Positions 13,251 to 21,142 of a stretch of 21,884 nucleotides of DNA are shown here, in pieces (within the stretch, counting starts at the first letter, position 1; the number at the start of each line of letters is the position of its first letter). Under the pieces are notes generated by a model. It did no database searches. It worked only from the letters and a program-made list of their open reading frames with translations, and was not told the origin of the DNA. This DNA is from DASTWM01 sp035765855 (GTDB lineage: Bacteria > Chloroflexota > Chloroflexia > Chloroflexales > Roseiflexaceae), in the NCBI GenBank assembly GCA_035765855.1, contig DASTWM010000005.1, positions 1 through 21,884 of the forward strand, read 5' to 3'. A program made the position numbers and the translations under genes.

Positions 13251-13757
13251 TCACCCGTCGTAGCCTTCTTCCTCGACAACGCGGCGCATGCGTTGGAGTA
13301 ATTGCGCGCGCTGGACTGCCGCAACAACATCAGGTGGGATGAGCGGCGCGTGGTACACCGTGCCGTTCGCGCGATCAGTAATCGTGCCATGATCGAAGTC
13401 AATGCGCACGACGCTGGCTGCTTCGATTCCGCCGACCGCTGCTGGCGCGATGATGACTGGCAACCCGTAGGCATGGGCAGCGTCCACAAACGAGGGCGCT
13501 GCCGACGCAGCCATGATCGCTGCTACGCCAAGCGCCTGGAGTGCCAGCACCGCGCTTTCTGCATCGTCGCCCGCGCCGAAGCCATGGCCTGCCATGAGCA
13601 CATCGCCGTCGGCCACTTGCTCGGAAAGGCCCGCATCGACAGCTTGAAGGCAGTGCGCCGCCAGCGTTGCCGGATCATCAGCGCGATGTTCCGGTGCAAT
13701 AATGTGCGTGGTGGAAATAGCATCACCGACGCGGTGGGTTGTTCCGTAGTGAATCAT
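13251..13757 (-). CDS. LeuD-like aconitase swivel-domain protein, stand-alone and divergent
   Basis: The 168-aa protein resembles the small subunit of 3-isopropylmalate/homoaconitate dehydratase (LeuD): GDAISTTHI (11-19) matches the start of the swivel fold, DVLMAGHGFGAG (52-63) the GD(I/V)LVAGxNFG strand, and LQALGVAAIMAASAAPSFVDAAHAYGLPVI (73-102) the rest. The LeuD substrate loop CGSSRE is replaced by AGDDAE (62-67), so the phosphate/carboxylate-binding Ser-Ser-Arg is gone. No LeuC large subunit is in the window. It may be an enzyme with another substrate, or a non-catalytic swivel protein. The ATG at 13757 is chosen because an extended -10 box ends 6 bases upstream, giving a leaderless mRNA; a longer frame to 13778 would begin inside that promoter. 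Confidence 0.75.
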   Translation of the reverse strand: MIHYGTTHRVGDAISTTHIIAPEHRADDPATLAAHCLQAVDAGLSEQVADGDVLMAGHGFGAGDDAESAVLALQALGVAAIMAASAAPSFVDAAHAYGLPVIIAPAAVGGIEAASVVRIDFDHGTITDRANGTVYHAPLIPPDVVAAVQRAQLLQRMRRVVEEEGYDG

Positions 13758-13763
13758 GTCGGT

Positions 13764-13772
13764 AGTATAGCA
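13764..13772 (-). promoter_or_regulatory. Extended -10 promoter of the LeuD-like gene (leaderless)
   Basis: Minus strand TGCTATACT; 6 bases separate it from the ATG at 13757, so transcription would start at or next to the A of the start codon. There is no ribosome-binding site. Confidence 0.75.
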
Positions 13773-13801
13773 CGGCACCTATGTCAGCCCCGCACCTGTT
13801 T

Positions 13802-14404
13802 CTATGGACCCGGCTTCGCGATAATAACAACCCAATAATAATGGTAGTCCCCACCGCTCGCATATCCGATACCATATTCGCGTTGTTCAGCATAGAATTG
13901 CGTTTCACCCAGCAGATGCGCGCGATGTCCGGGGGAATTCATCCAACCGGTCCAGGTTGCACTCGCGGCAGGGTACCCTGCCGCAATGGATTCGATGTTG
14001 TTTCCATCAGGTGCAGAGCTATACATCCCAGGGAGGACATACCCAGCCTGTACAACCAGGTAATTTGCCCCATGACCATCAGGATTTGTATGGCTGAAGT
14101 AGTGGCGATTAACCATATCCTGGGCGCGCTCGCGAGCGACCTGTGCCAGAATCGGATGGCATGTGAGCGAGGTGTGATGTTGATCAGGATCGTTGATTAA
14201 TAACGTAGCAAGCTGCTGCTCCTGCTGGTTGAGCGCGCAGGCAGGGGGGGCTGCTTGTACCACCAACGGAAGGTACGTTACCGTGGCAGGCGCACCGGGC
14301 GCAGCGCTGCGGGCCGCTGCACCGGCCAGTCCAAATGCCTGCACCGCAGTGGCAACAATCACCAGCAGCACGCACAGATGCCGCTTAAGACCAGGATTCG
14401 TCAT
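13802..14404 (-). CDS. Secreted CAP/SCP-domain protein (YkwD-like)
   Basis: This 200-aa protein has a signal peptide (1-32, ending about AGAAA) and a CAP domain, a fold found in secreted proteins of broad, mostly unknown function. The domain starts near LNQQEQQLATLLIND (58-72). The family motifs are HYFSHTNPDG (101-110, His105), NNIESIAAG (CAP3-like, Glu138) and WMNSPGHRAHLL (154-165, His160), with C-terminal EYGIGYA and YYWVVI. The His/Glu pocket of bacterial CAP proteins is thus present. Cys56 and Cys82 could form a disulfide outside the cell. The ATG at 14404 has GGAG six bases upstream; the in-frame ATG at 14434 has none. Its promoter is at 14451-14459. It is a single-gene unit. Confidence 0.92.
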   Translation of the reverse strand: MTNPGLKRHLCVLLVIVATAVQAFGLAGAAARSAAPGAPATVTYLPLVVQAAPPACALNQQEQQLATLLINDPDQHHTSLTCHPILAQVARERAQDMVNRHYFSHTNPDGHGANYLVVQAGYVLPGMYSSAPDGNNIESIAAGYPAASATWTGWMNSPGHRAHLLGETQFYAEQREYGIGYASGGDYHYYWVVIIAKPGP

Positions 14405-14450
14405 CGTCGTCTCCAGCTTGAATGTCTTGTGCAACTCTTCTGAGGTGAGT

Positions 14451-14459
14451 AGTATAGCA
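14451..14459 (-). promoter_or_regulatory. Extended -10 promoter of the CAP-domain gene
   Basis: Minus strand TGCTATACT, identical to the box before the LeuD-like and PP2C genes. There is no clear -35 box. Confidence 0.65.
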
Positions 14460-14486
14460 CGTCAGGATATTCGCTCGTTCACATGC

Positions 14487-14520
14487 AAAAAGGCCCTGAC
14501 GCCATTGTCAGAGCCTTTTT
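14487..14520 (-). terminator. Terminator of the groES-groEL operon
   Basis: A 14-bp stem with one mismatch (AAAAAGGC-CTGAC / GTCAG-GCCTTTTT, loop GCCATT). On the minus strand it ends in TTTTT, 45 bases after the groEL stop. Confidence 0.88.
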
Positions 14521-14565
14521 GCGGCAGGCAGAGTGAATACCCCGCCCGCCGCTGATGAACGGGAA

Positions 14566-16209
<1,644 letters not shown>

Positions 16210-16245
16210 AGCCTTGTCTGTCTCCTTTATCAAAGGCACAGTCAG

Positions 16246-16309
16246 CAGGCACCAGTTAGCAGTCTTCACTGAAACTGGCTACTGCAAACTGCAAACTGCT
16301 CACTAAAAA
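16246..16309. repeat. Short tandem repeats (CTGCAAA-type) in the groES-groEL gap
   Basis: CTGCAAA occurs twice in tandem at 16282-16295, then CTGCT, with related ACTG-spaced copies at 16246-16280. This makes the groES-groEL gap (100 bases) longer than usual. It is transcribed as part of the operon. Confidence 0.7.
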
Positions 16310-16615
16310 CTACTCGTCGATAATACCGAGAATATCCTTCTCCGAAAGAATGAGGTAATCGACGTCATCGACCTTGTACTCCGTGCCGCTATACTTTGCG
16401 AACAGCACCTTGTCGCCAGCCTTGACGTTCATCGGGACGGTTTTGCCATTGTCATCCGTGCGGCCATTGCCCACGGCCAGCACTGTGCCTTCCATCGGGC
16501 GTTCCTTGCTGGCTGTATCCGGCAGGTAAATGCCGCCCTTGGTCTTCTCTTCGCGATCGACTGGCTTAACGACCACGCGGTCTGCCAGCGGTCGGATGCG
16601 GAAATCCGCTCCCAT
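16310..16615 (-). CDS. groS: 10-kDa co-chaperonin GroES
   Basis: GroES (101 aa) caps the GroEL ring. The family pattern is clear: IRPLADRVVVKPV (7-19), the mobile loop region EEKTKGGIYLPDTA, GTVLAVGNG, VKAGDKVLFAKYSGTEYKVDDVDYLILSEKDILGII. AGGAGG (16625-16630) is 9 bases before the ATG. It is the first gene of the groES-groEL operon, with a consensus promoter and two CIRCE operators just upstream. Confidence 0.99.
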   Translation of the reverse strand: MGADFRIRPLADRVVVKPVDREEKTKGGIYLPDTASKERPMEGTVLAVGNGRTDDNGKTVPMNVKAGDKVLFAKYSGTEYKVDDVDYLILSEKDILGIIDE

Positions 16616-16667
16616 AGCTCATTTCCTCCTTACATCACATAAAACATAGTGATTACAGTGTACATGT

Positions 16668-16694
16668 TTAGCACTTAGAAGCTCAGAGTGCTAA
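16668..16694. promoter_or_regulatory. CIRCE operator 1 (HrcA binding site)
   Basis: TTAGCACTT, 9 bases, GAGTGCTAA: one mismatch to the CIRCE consensus TTAGCACTC-N9-GAGTGCTAA. It lies at the expected transcription start of the groES promoter, the usual CIRCE position. HrcA is the known repressor; hrcA is not in the window. Confidence 0.95.
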
Positions 16695-16703
16695 CCGCTG
16701 ATT

Positions 16704-16732
16704 ATGATAAACAATTCATTGGCATTTGTCAA
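16704..16732 (-). promoter_or_regulatory. SigA-type promoter of groES-groEL
   Basis: Minus strand TTGACA (16727-16732), 17-base spacer, TATCAT (16704-16709). It lies between the two CIRCE elements. Confidence 0.92.
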
Positions 16733-16740
16733 GTCCGATT

Positions 16741-16767
16741 TTAGCACTCTTTATTGAAGAGCGCTAG
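16741..16767. promoter_or_regulatory. CIRCE operator 2, upstream of the -35 box
   Basis: TTAGCACTC, 9 bases, GAGCGCTAG: the left arm is a perfect match, the right arm has two mismatches. It lies 9 bases upstream of the groES -35 box. Confidence 0.85.
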
Positions 16768-16783
16768 TAAACATAACAGGCAT

Positions 16784-16796
16784 AAAGCGTAAAGCG
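16784..16796. repeat. Short direct repeat AAAGCGT-AAAGCG
   Basis: Two copies of AAAGCG in tandem, in the gap between the groES promoter and glpX. The remaining gap up to the glpX promoter shows no gene. Confidence 0.4.
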
Positions 16797-16865
16797 CGGA
16801 ACACACGTTGCCCGTCTTCTGTTCATTCGCTCTACGTTCTTCGCTCAGCCGCTTACCCGCTCATG

Positions 16866-16874
16866 TGCTACAAT
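16866..16874 (+). promoter_or_regulatory. Extended -10 promoter of glpX
   Basis: TGCTACAAT, one base from the recurrent TGCTATAAT box. Start point about 16882, leader about 40 bases. Confidence 0.55.
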
Positions 16875-16920
16875 CGCCCTATCCTTGAACATCTTCAATA
16901 TGCTACAAAGGAGTAGACAC

Positions 16921-17916
16921 ATGCCGATCGAGCGTAACTTAGGCATGGATCTGGTGCGCGCCACCGAAGCAGCGGCACTGCGCGCGGGCCGCTCCATGGG
17001 TCGCGGCGACAAAAACGGCGCTGACCAACTTGCGGTGGATGCCATGCGCCTGGTGCTGGACAGCTTGCAGATGGATGGGCTTGTGGTCATTGGCGAAGGC
17101 GAAAAGGACGAAGCGCCCATGCTCTACATCGGCGAGCGGCTCGGCACCGGCGATGAGCCAGCGGTGGACATCGCCGTGGACCCGGTGGAAGGCACCACGC
17201 TGCTGGCCGAAGGCATGCCGGGTGCAATCGCCGTGGTCGCCATCGCGGAACGTGGCTCGCTGTATCACTGGTCGGGCATTGCCTACATGGACAAGCTCGC
17301 CGTGGGCGAGGCGGCCCGTGGCGCGATCGACATCAACGCTCCGGTAGCGACAAACATCCAGAATGTGGCCCTGGCACTTCACAAACGTTCCGAAGATATT
17401 ACCGTGGTGGTGCTCGACCGACCGCGCCACAAAGATATTATTCGGCAGATTCGGGAAACCGGCGCGCGGATCAAGCTCATTCTCCATGGCGACGTATCGG
17501 CGGGGGTGATGACCGCTATTGACGATCCGCCCGCCGACATTTTGATGGGCATTGGCGGCGCGCCGGAAGCGGTCATTACCGCATGCGCCATGAAGTGCCT
17601 TGGCGGCGAGATTCAGTGCAAATTGTGGCCGCGCAACGACGAGGAGCGTGAATTAGCGCGTGCTAATACCATGGATCTTGATCGGGTGTATCACACCACC
17701 GATCTGGTGCAGGGTGAGAACGTTTTCTTTGCGGCGACGGGCATCACGGATGGCGAATTCCTGCAAGGTGTGCGTTACTTCGGCGGCGGCGCGACGACCC
17801 ACTCAGTTGTTATGCGCTCGGCATCGGGAACTGTGCGCTACATTCAGTCGCGCCACCGCTGGGACAAACTCATGCGCATTTCCAATGTCGAATATGGACG
17901 CTCGAATAGCGCATAG
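16921..17916 (+). CDS. glpX: Class II fructose-1,6-bisphosphatase (GlpX)
   Basis: This 331-aa enzyme dephosphorylates fructose-1,6-bisphosphate in gluconeogenesis; in autotrophic relatives the family also acts on sedoheptulose-1,7-bisphosphate. Visible are Asp30 (GRGDKNGAD), GEGEKDEAPM (58-67, Glu59), DPVEGT (87-92, metal ligands Asp87 and Glu90) and the GGAPEAVI substrate region, all typical of GlpX and its lithium-sensitive phosphatase fold. Length is normal. The ATG at 16921 has AAAGGAG 7 bases upstream; a longer frame from 16885 lacks one. The gene is a single unit with its own promoter and terminator. Chloroflexia use GlpX as a main FBPase, but whether it serves CO2 fixation here cannot be seen. 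Confidence 0.96.
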   Translation: MPIERNLGMDLVRATEAAALRAGRSMGRGDKNGADQLAVDAMRLVLDSLQMDGLVVIGEGEKDEAPMLYIGERLGTGDEPAVDIAVDPVEGTTLLAEGMPGAIAVVAIAERGSLYHWSGIAYMDKLAVGEAARGAIDINAPVATNIQNVALALHKRSEDITVVVLDRPRHKDIIRQIRETGARIKLILHGDVSAGVMTAIDDPPADILMGIGGAPEAVITACAMKCLGGEIQCKLWPRNDEERELARANTMDLDRVYHTTDLVQGENVFFAATGITDGEFLQGVRYFGGGATTHSVVMRSASGTVRYIQSRHRWDKLMRISNVEYGRSNSA

Positions 17917-17940
17917 CCAGCATTTCACCAGGACAAAAAG

Positions 17941-17973
17941 AAACACCCCTTGCATTGTGCAAAGGGTGTTTTT
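17941..17973 (+). terminator. Terminator of glpX
   Basis: A 14-bp stem with one mismatch (AAACACCC...GGGTGTTT, loop TTG), then TTTTT. It also lies just after the 3' end of the convergent tRNA-Lys. Confidence 0.9.
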
Positions 17974-17974
17974 C

Positions 17975-18050
<76 letters not shown>

Positions 18051-18066
18051 GCTCGCTACGTCAGAG

Positions 18067-18095
18067 ATTATAACAAATCTTTTGTTTTTTGCAAA
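18067..18095 (-). promoter_or_regulatory. Promoter of tRNA-Lys
   Basis: Minus strand TTTGCA (18090-18095), 17-base spacer, TATAAT (18067-18072). Confidence 0.75.
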
Positions 18096-18140
18096 TGCAG
18101 TGGTATGCCGCATGCCTTGCCATGCGGCATACCACTGCAT
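18095..18140. repeat. Perfect 20-bp inverted repeat, 6-base loop
   Basis: Arms 18095-18114 and 18121-18140 are exact complements (outer ATGCAGTGG...CCACTGCAT), loop CCTTGC. It lies 22 bases after the stop of the small membrane protein gene and touches the tRNA-Lys -35 box. No T-tract on either side, so a REP-like or mobile palindrome is more likely than an intrinsic terminator. Confidence 0.9.
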
Positions 18141-18162
18141 CCATAACGGGTATGTCCGACGA

Positions 18163-18369
18163 TTATTTGAAAATGCCCTTCTTCGATGGCTGTAGTAACT
18201 TCAGATACAATCCAAGGTTACAGATGGTTGGTGCCCACAGGCCAACGAAGTTCGCTGCATCCTTCTTGCCGGCTGCACGCAGCCCGAGCGACAAGAAAAT
18301 TGAGCCGACCACTGCCGAAAGATACGTTTCTGGTGACATGTTCTCGAAGAACTTAAGAATATCTCGCAT
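18163..18369 (-). CDS. Small conserved-looking membrane protein, unknown function
   Basis: The 68-aa protein begins MRDILKFFENMSPETYLSAV and has two hydrophobic helices: residues about 15-33 (TYLSAVVGSIFLSLGLRAAG region) and about 41-58 (FVGLWAPTICNLGLYLKLL), joined by a GKKD turn, with a basic C-terminus (SKKGIFK). Both termini are probably cytoplasmic (inferred from charge). AAGGAG six bases before the ATG at 18369 fixes the start; an in-frame GTG at 18384 is just before that site. I do not recognise the family. It stands alone between the metallo-hydrolase promoter region and the tRNA-Lys gene. Confidence 0.8.
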   Translation of the reverse strand: MRDILKFFENMSPETYLSAVVGSIFLSLGLRAAGKKDAANFVGLWAPTICNLGLYLKLLQPSKKGIFK

Positions 18370-18467
18370 ATATCTCTCCTTCACTCTTGGGCTCCCCGGT
18401 GCGAGAGCACGATGGTATGATATGAATAACCGTGCAGGATATGTGCCAGCATGTATACAGCTTTGCG

Positions 18468-18510
18468 GGTGTCTCCGGGTGTCTCATGGAGAAACACCTG
18501 GTATTGGTAT
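18468..18510. repeat. Tandem 10-bp repeat and small hairpin in intergenic region
   Basis: CGGGTGTCTC occurs twice in tandem (about 18468-18485), followed by GAGAAACACC, which can pair with the second copy. The 18385-18598 gap otherwise holds only the promoter of the next gene. Confidence 0.5.
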
Positions 18511-18532
18511 GGTAATGGTGTGTAATTATTAT
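18504..18532 (+). promoter_or_regulatory. Promoter of the metallo-hydrolase gene
   Basis: TTGGTA, 17-base spacer, TATTAT. The leader would be about 60 bases. Confidence 0.55.
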
Positions 18533-18598
18533 GCATTCTTGTGGTACAGTGTTCACTAGTAGTTGAAGGTACCAAAAAGCCATTGCGAAAGGTCCACC

Positions 18599-19357
18599 AT
18601 GCTGCAGATGACGTTGCTCGGCGTCGGGACAGCTGTACCTGACCCGGATCGCGAAAATACCCATATGGTATGGGAATCGCCTGACGGTTTGTTGCTGATC
18701 GATGCGGGCGGCAGCACCTATCAACGGGTGTTGCGCGCCAATCTCGATCCATTAAAATTGCACGCCATCTTTCTGACCCATGCGCATCCGGATCATATAA
18801 ATGGTCTCCCGGTATTGCTCTTTCAACTATCATTAGCCGGGTTTCAGCGTACATTGCCGGTGTACGGTAATGCACCGACGCTCGAACGGGCGCAACAGGT
18901 TGTCAAAGCCTTTGAGCTGGGCAGCCATCAGGTGCCTGTTGAGTGGATAGAGATACAACCGAACGACGAAGTACCTTTGCAAAGCAAGCATTACCGCCTC
19001 ATGACAGCCCCGACAGTACACCCATTGCCATGTCTGGCGTTGCGCTTTGAGGATCGCGCTTCGGGTCGGGCGCTGGTCTACTCCGCTGACACTGAACCGT
19101 GCGACTCGGTGCAAGCGCTTGCGCGTGGCGCGGCGGTGCTTATTCATGAGGCGACGACGCCGGAGCCGTTTCCGGGGCATACCACGCCGTTCCAGGCCGG
19201 GCAAGTTGCGGCGGCGGCTGGCGCAGAACATCTGGTGCTGGTTCATTTCAGCCCGCGCTGGACGATGAGTGCAGCACAGGCGGTGGATGCGGTCCGTGAA
19301 GGCGGGTTTGGCGGCGATGCTGACATTGGCCGCGAGTTCGATACGTACACGCTTTAA
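18599..19357 (+). CDS. RNase Z-like metallo-beta-lactamase-fold hydrolase
   Basis: The 252-aa protein is a zinc-dependent metallo-beta-lactamase-fold hydrolase of the RNase Z/ElaC-like branch. Metal ligands are visible: HAHPDH (His61, His63, Asp65, His66), His141 (APTVHPL), Asp164 (YSADTEP) and His216 (VHFSPRW). LIHEAT (182-186) and GHTTPFQAGQVAAAAGAEHLVLVHFSPR-like ordering (193-220) match the RNase Z HEAT and PxKxH-region pattern. It lacks the long exosite arm of true tRNase Z and is shorter (usual 300+), so the substrate may be other than pre-tRNA. AAAGG 7 bases before the ATG at 18599 sets the start; a TTG at 18563 is less likely. It is probably a single-gene unit. Confidence 0.88.
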   Translation: MLQMTLLGVGTAVPDPDRENTHMVWESPDGLLLIDAGGSTYQRVLRANLDPLKLHAIFLTHAHPDHINGLPVLLFQLSLAGFQRTLPVYGNAPTLERAQQVVKAFELGSHQVPVEWIEIQPNDEVPLQSKHYRLMTAPTVHPLPCLALRFEDRASGRALVYSADTEPCDSVQALARGAAVLIHEATTPEPFPGHTTPFQAGQVAAAAGAEHLVLVHFSPRWTMSAAQAVDAVREGGFGGDADIGREFDTYTL

Positions 19358-19501
19358 TGCGTGCGCTACCCTGAACATGCTGGTCATGTCCAGGCGTGTT
19401 TCTGAAAATGTTGAACGATTGTGATCGATTTTGTAATCAATCTGTGCGCGAATCGCCTGCTAGAGACGGCACGTTTAGCTCATTGTAGGCTTCTTCCCAT
19501 G

Positions 19502-19530
19502 TTGCTCTTTGTCAAGAAATGTAGTAGAAT
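19502..19530 (+). promoter_or_regulatory. Possible promoter of the Roadblock gene
   Basis: TTGCTC, 17-base spacer, TAGAAT. It is weak, but its start point (about 19538) falls at the start of the structured leader. The part 19358-19500 shows no gene. Confidence 0.45.
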
Positions 19531-19540
19531 GAAAAGAAGC

Positions 19541-19622
19541 GGCCGTCTGCGACGGCGCGCCCGCAGTTGGGTTGTCTAAATATCTTGAGCAACACCGCAA
19601 AATCCAGCAGATGCGGACGGCC
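19541..19622 (+). promoter_or_regulatory. Structured 5' leader of the Roadblock gene, possible RNA switch
   Basis: GGCCGTC (19541-19547) can pair either with the nearby GACGGC (19551-19556, loop TGC) or with GACGGCC (19616-19622) just before the ribosome-binding site. The long-range option stacks on CCGCA (19561-19565)/TGCGG (19612-19616) and an inner GTTG/CAAC stem. The ribosome-binding site AAGGAGG follows 2 bases after. Two exclusive folds suggest control, but I recognise no riboswitch class. Confidence 0.45.
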
Positions 19623-19637
19623 TTAAGGAGGATCTGA

Positions 19638-20006
19638 ATGGCAAGCAGAACCGAAGAGATGGTACGTCATCTGAAAACGATGCAGATGAATACACCGGAT
19701 ATTGAAGCTTCGGCGGTCGTGAGTGTTGATGGTCTTATCATGGCTTCGGCGCTGCCCGCAGACGTTGAAGAGGATCGTGTTTCCGCGATGAGCGCTGCGA
19801 TGCTCTCGCTGGGCGAACGCATTGCCTCAGAGCTGCGTCGTGGTCAGCTTGATCAAGTGTTTGTTCGCGGCGAAAATGGCTTCGTGCTTTTGACGTCAAT
19901 CGGTGAAGAGGCTGTGTTGACGGCCCTCGCCCATAGCAAAGCCAAGCTGGGCCTCGTCTTTTTGGACATGAAGCGTACTGCTAACGAATTGGTTCGCCTC
20001 GTGTAG
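19638..20006 (+). CDS. Roadblock/LC7-domain protein (MglB-like)
   Basis: The 122-aa protein is a single Roadblock/LC7 domain, typical of regulators of small Ras-like GTPases such as MglA. The pattern is characteristic: N-terminal helix (MVRHLKTMQ), DIEASAVVSVDGLIMASALP (21-40), a long helix (VSAMSAAMLSLGERIASEL) and strand pairs GENGFVLLTSI and EAVLTALAHSKAKLGLVFLDMKRTANEL. AAGGAGG six bases before the ATG is a very strong ribosome-binding site. No GTPase (MglA) is in the window, so it is an orphan here. It could regulate a GTPase elsewhere or be a stand-alone homodimer. A structured leader precedes it and a terminator follows. Confidence 0.92.
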   Translation: MASRTEEMVRHLKTMQMNTPDIEASAVVSVDGLIMASALPADVEEDRVSAMSAAMLSLGERIASELRRGQLDQVFVRGENGFVLLTSIGEEAVLTALAHSKAKLGLVFLDMKRTANELVRLV

Positions 20007-20034
20007 CTGCTTCCTCCTTTGGGCTTAATATATC

Positions 20035-20063
20035 AGGTCAGATGGTGTTCATCTGGCCTTTTT
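20035..20063 (+). terminator. Terminator of the Roadblock gene
   Basis: A 10-bp stem with one G-U pair (AGGTCAGATG / CATCTGGCCT, loop GTGTT), then TTTTT. Confidence 0.9.
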
Positions 20064-20074
20064 CTTATGTGCTG

Positions 20075-20103
20075 TTGTCAGCATGGAACGTGAACGGTAT
20101 AAT
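20075..20103 (+). promoter_or_regulatory. Promoter of the CorA-like gene
   Basis: TTGTCA, 17-base spacer, TATAAT: near-consensus. It probably drives both the CorA-like gene and apt. Confidence 0.85.
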
Positions 20104-20137
20104 GCGTTTGATGAGGCTATTGCCCACATGAGGAAGC

Positions 20138-21109
20138 ATGGAACCACGCACACGCCCGCTGCAAGCACCCCCAACAACGACCAAAGCAGGTTCGCGGCGA
20201 CGCGAAGTCACCCACGCCGGATTGACGTGGGTGGACATCACACAGCCAACCACGGCTGAGGCTACGCATCTGCGGGAGCAATTCCGGCTCGATCCGCTTG
20301 CGCTTGAAGATGTGCTTTCAACGCTCCAACGCCCGAAGTTCGATCTGTATCCGCGTGATGAATATCTGTTTCTGATTTTGCATGTACCTGTGCTTGATCG
20401 CGATAATCGTATCGTGGCAAGCGAAGTGCGGATTTTCGCCGGGCGGGCCTTCTTTGTAACACTCCATGATGGCGATTTACGGCCACTGCGCCGCATCTTT
20501 GGGGCGGCAGCGAGCGACGAAGCGGCGCGCGCGCAGATCATGTCGCGCGGCACAGGCTACCTGCTCTACCGAATCATCGACGCGATGTTCAAACAGGTTT
20601 TCCCAATTTTGTACCGGCTGGACGATGAGCTTGGGCGACTGGACTCGCGCATTTTTAGCCCAACACGCCGCGCCGTAGCTCGTGAGCTTGGCGACCTCCG
20701 CAGGGAAGTCACCGCGCTGCGTCATATTATCTTGCCCAATATCGCGATCGTCCATACTTTGCAGAGTGAAGACATTTCTTTTTTGCAGATCGACAGTGTT
20801 CGTTATTTTGGCGATTGCGTGGATTTGGTCGACAAGCTCGCCGATCTTTTAGAGGAGCAGCGCGATGTTGTGGCAGCGTTGAGCGCTGCGCACACTGATT
20901 TGTTGTCCGAGCGTAGTGACTTGTTCATGCGCATGGTTCTGGGCGCGGTGGTGGTTGCGCTACCCTTTATCATGCTTGCTGCGGTCGCCAGTTTGTATGC
21001 GGTGGCACCGCTACCCGAACACATTATCCCGTTTGTGGCAGCGTTGCTTGTACTATTCATCATTATCGCGGCTGCGCTGTGGTTTGGTCGCTCGCGTCGT
21101 TGGCTCTGA
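20138..21109 (+). CDS. CorA-like divalent-metal transporter lacking the GMN signature
   Basis: The 323-aa protein has the CorA/MIT architecture: a cytoplasmic alpha/beta domain (about 28-115; WVDITQPTTAEATHLREQFRLDPLALEDVL is typical), a long helical stalk, and two membrane helices at about 266-288 and 294-316, with a basic C-terminal end (GRSRRWL). Known CorA channels form pentamers that import Mg2+ or Co2+. The conserved GMN motif at the end of the first helix is missing; the sequence there is SLYAVAPLPEH (Tyr287-Ala288-Val289). Selectivity may therefore differ, or it may export or not transport. GAGGAA four bases before the ATG fixes the start. apt follows 33 bases downstream on the same strand. 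Confidence 0.87.
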   Translation: MEPRTRPLQAPPTTTKAGSRRREVTHAGLTWVDITQPTTAEATHLREQFRLDPLALEDVLSTLQRPKFDLYPRDEYLFLILHVPVLDRDNRIVASEVRIFAGRAFFVTLHDGDLRPLRRIFGAAASDEAARAQIMSRGTGYLLYRIIDAMFKQVFPILYRLDDELGRLDSRIFSPTRRAVARELGDLRREVTALRHIILPNIAIVHTLQSEDISFLQIDSVRYFGDCVDLVDKLADLLEEQRDVVAALSAAHTDLLSERSDLFMRMVLGAVVVALPFIMLAAVASLYAVAPLPEHIIPFVAALLVLFIIIAAALWFGRSRRWL

Positions 21110-21142
21110 TAATGGTGTGTTTGGAAGAAAGAAGGAGAGGGA

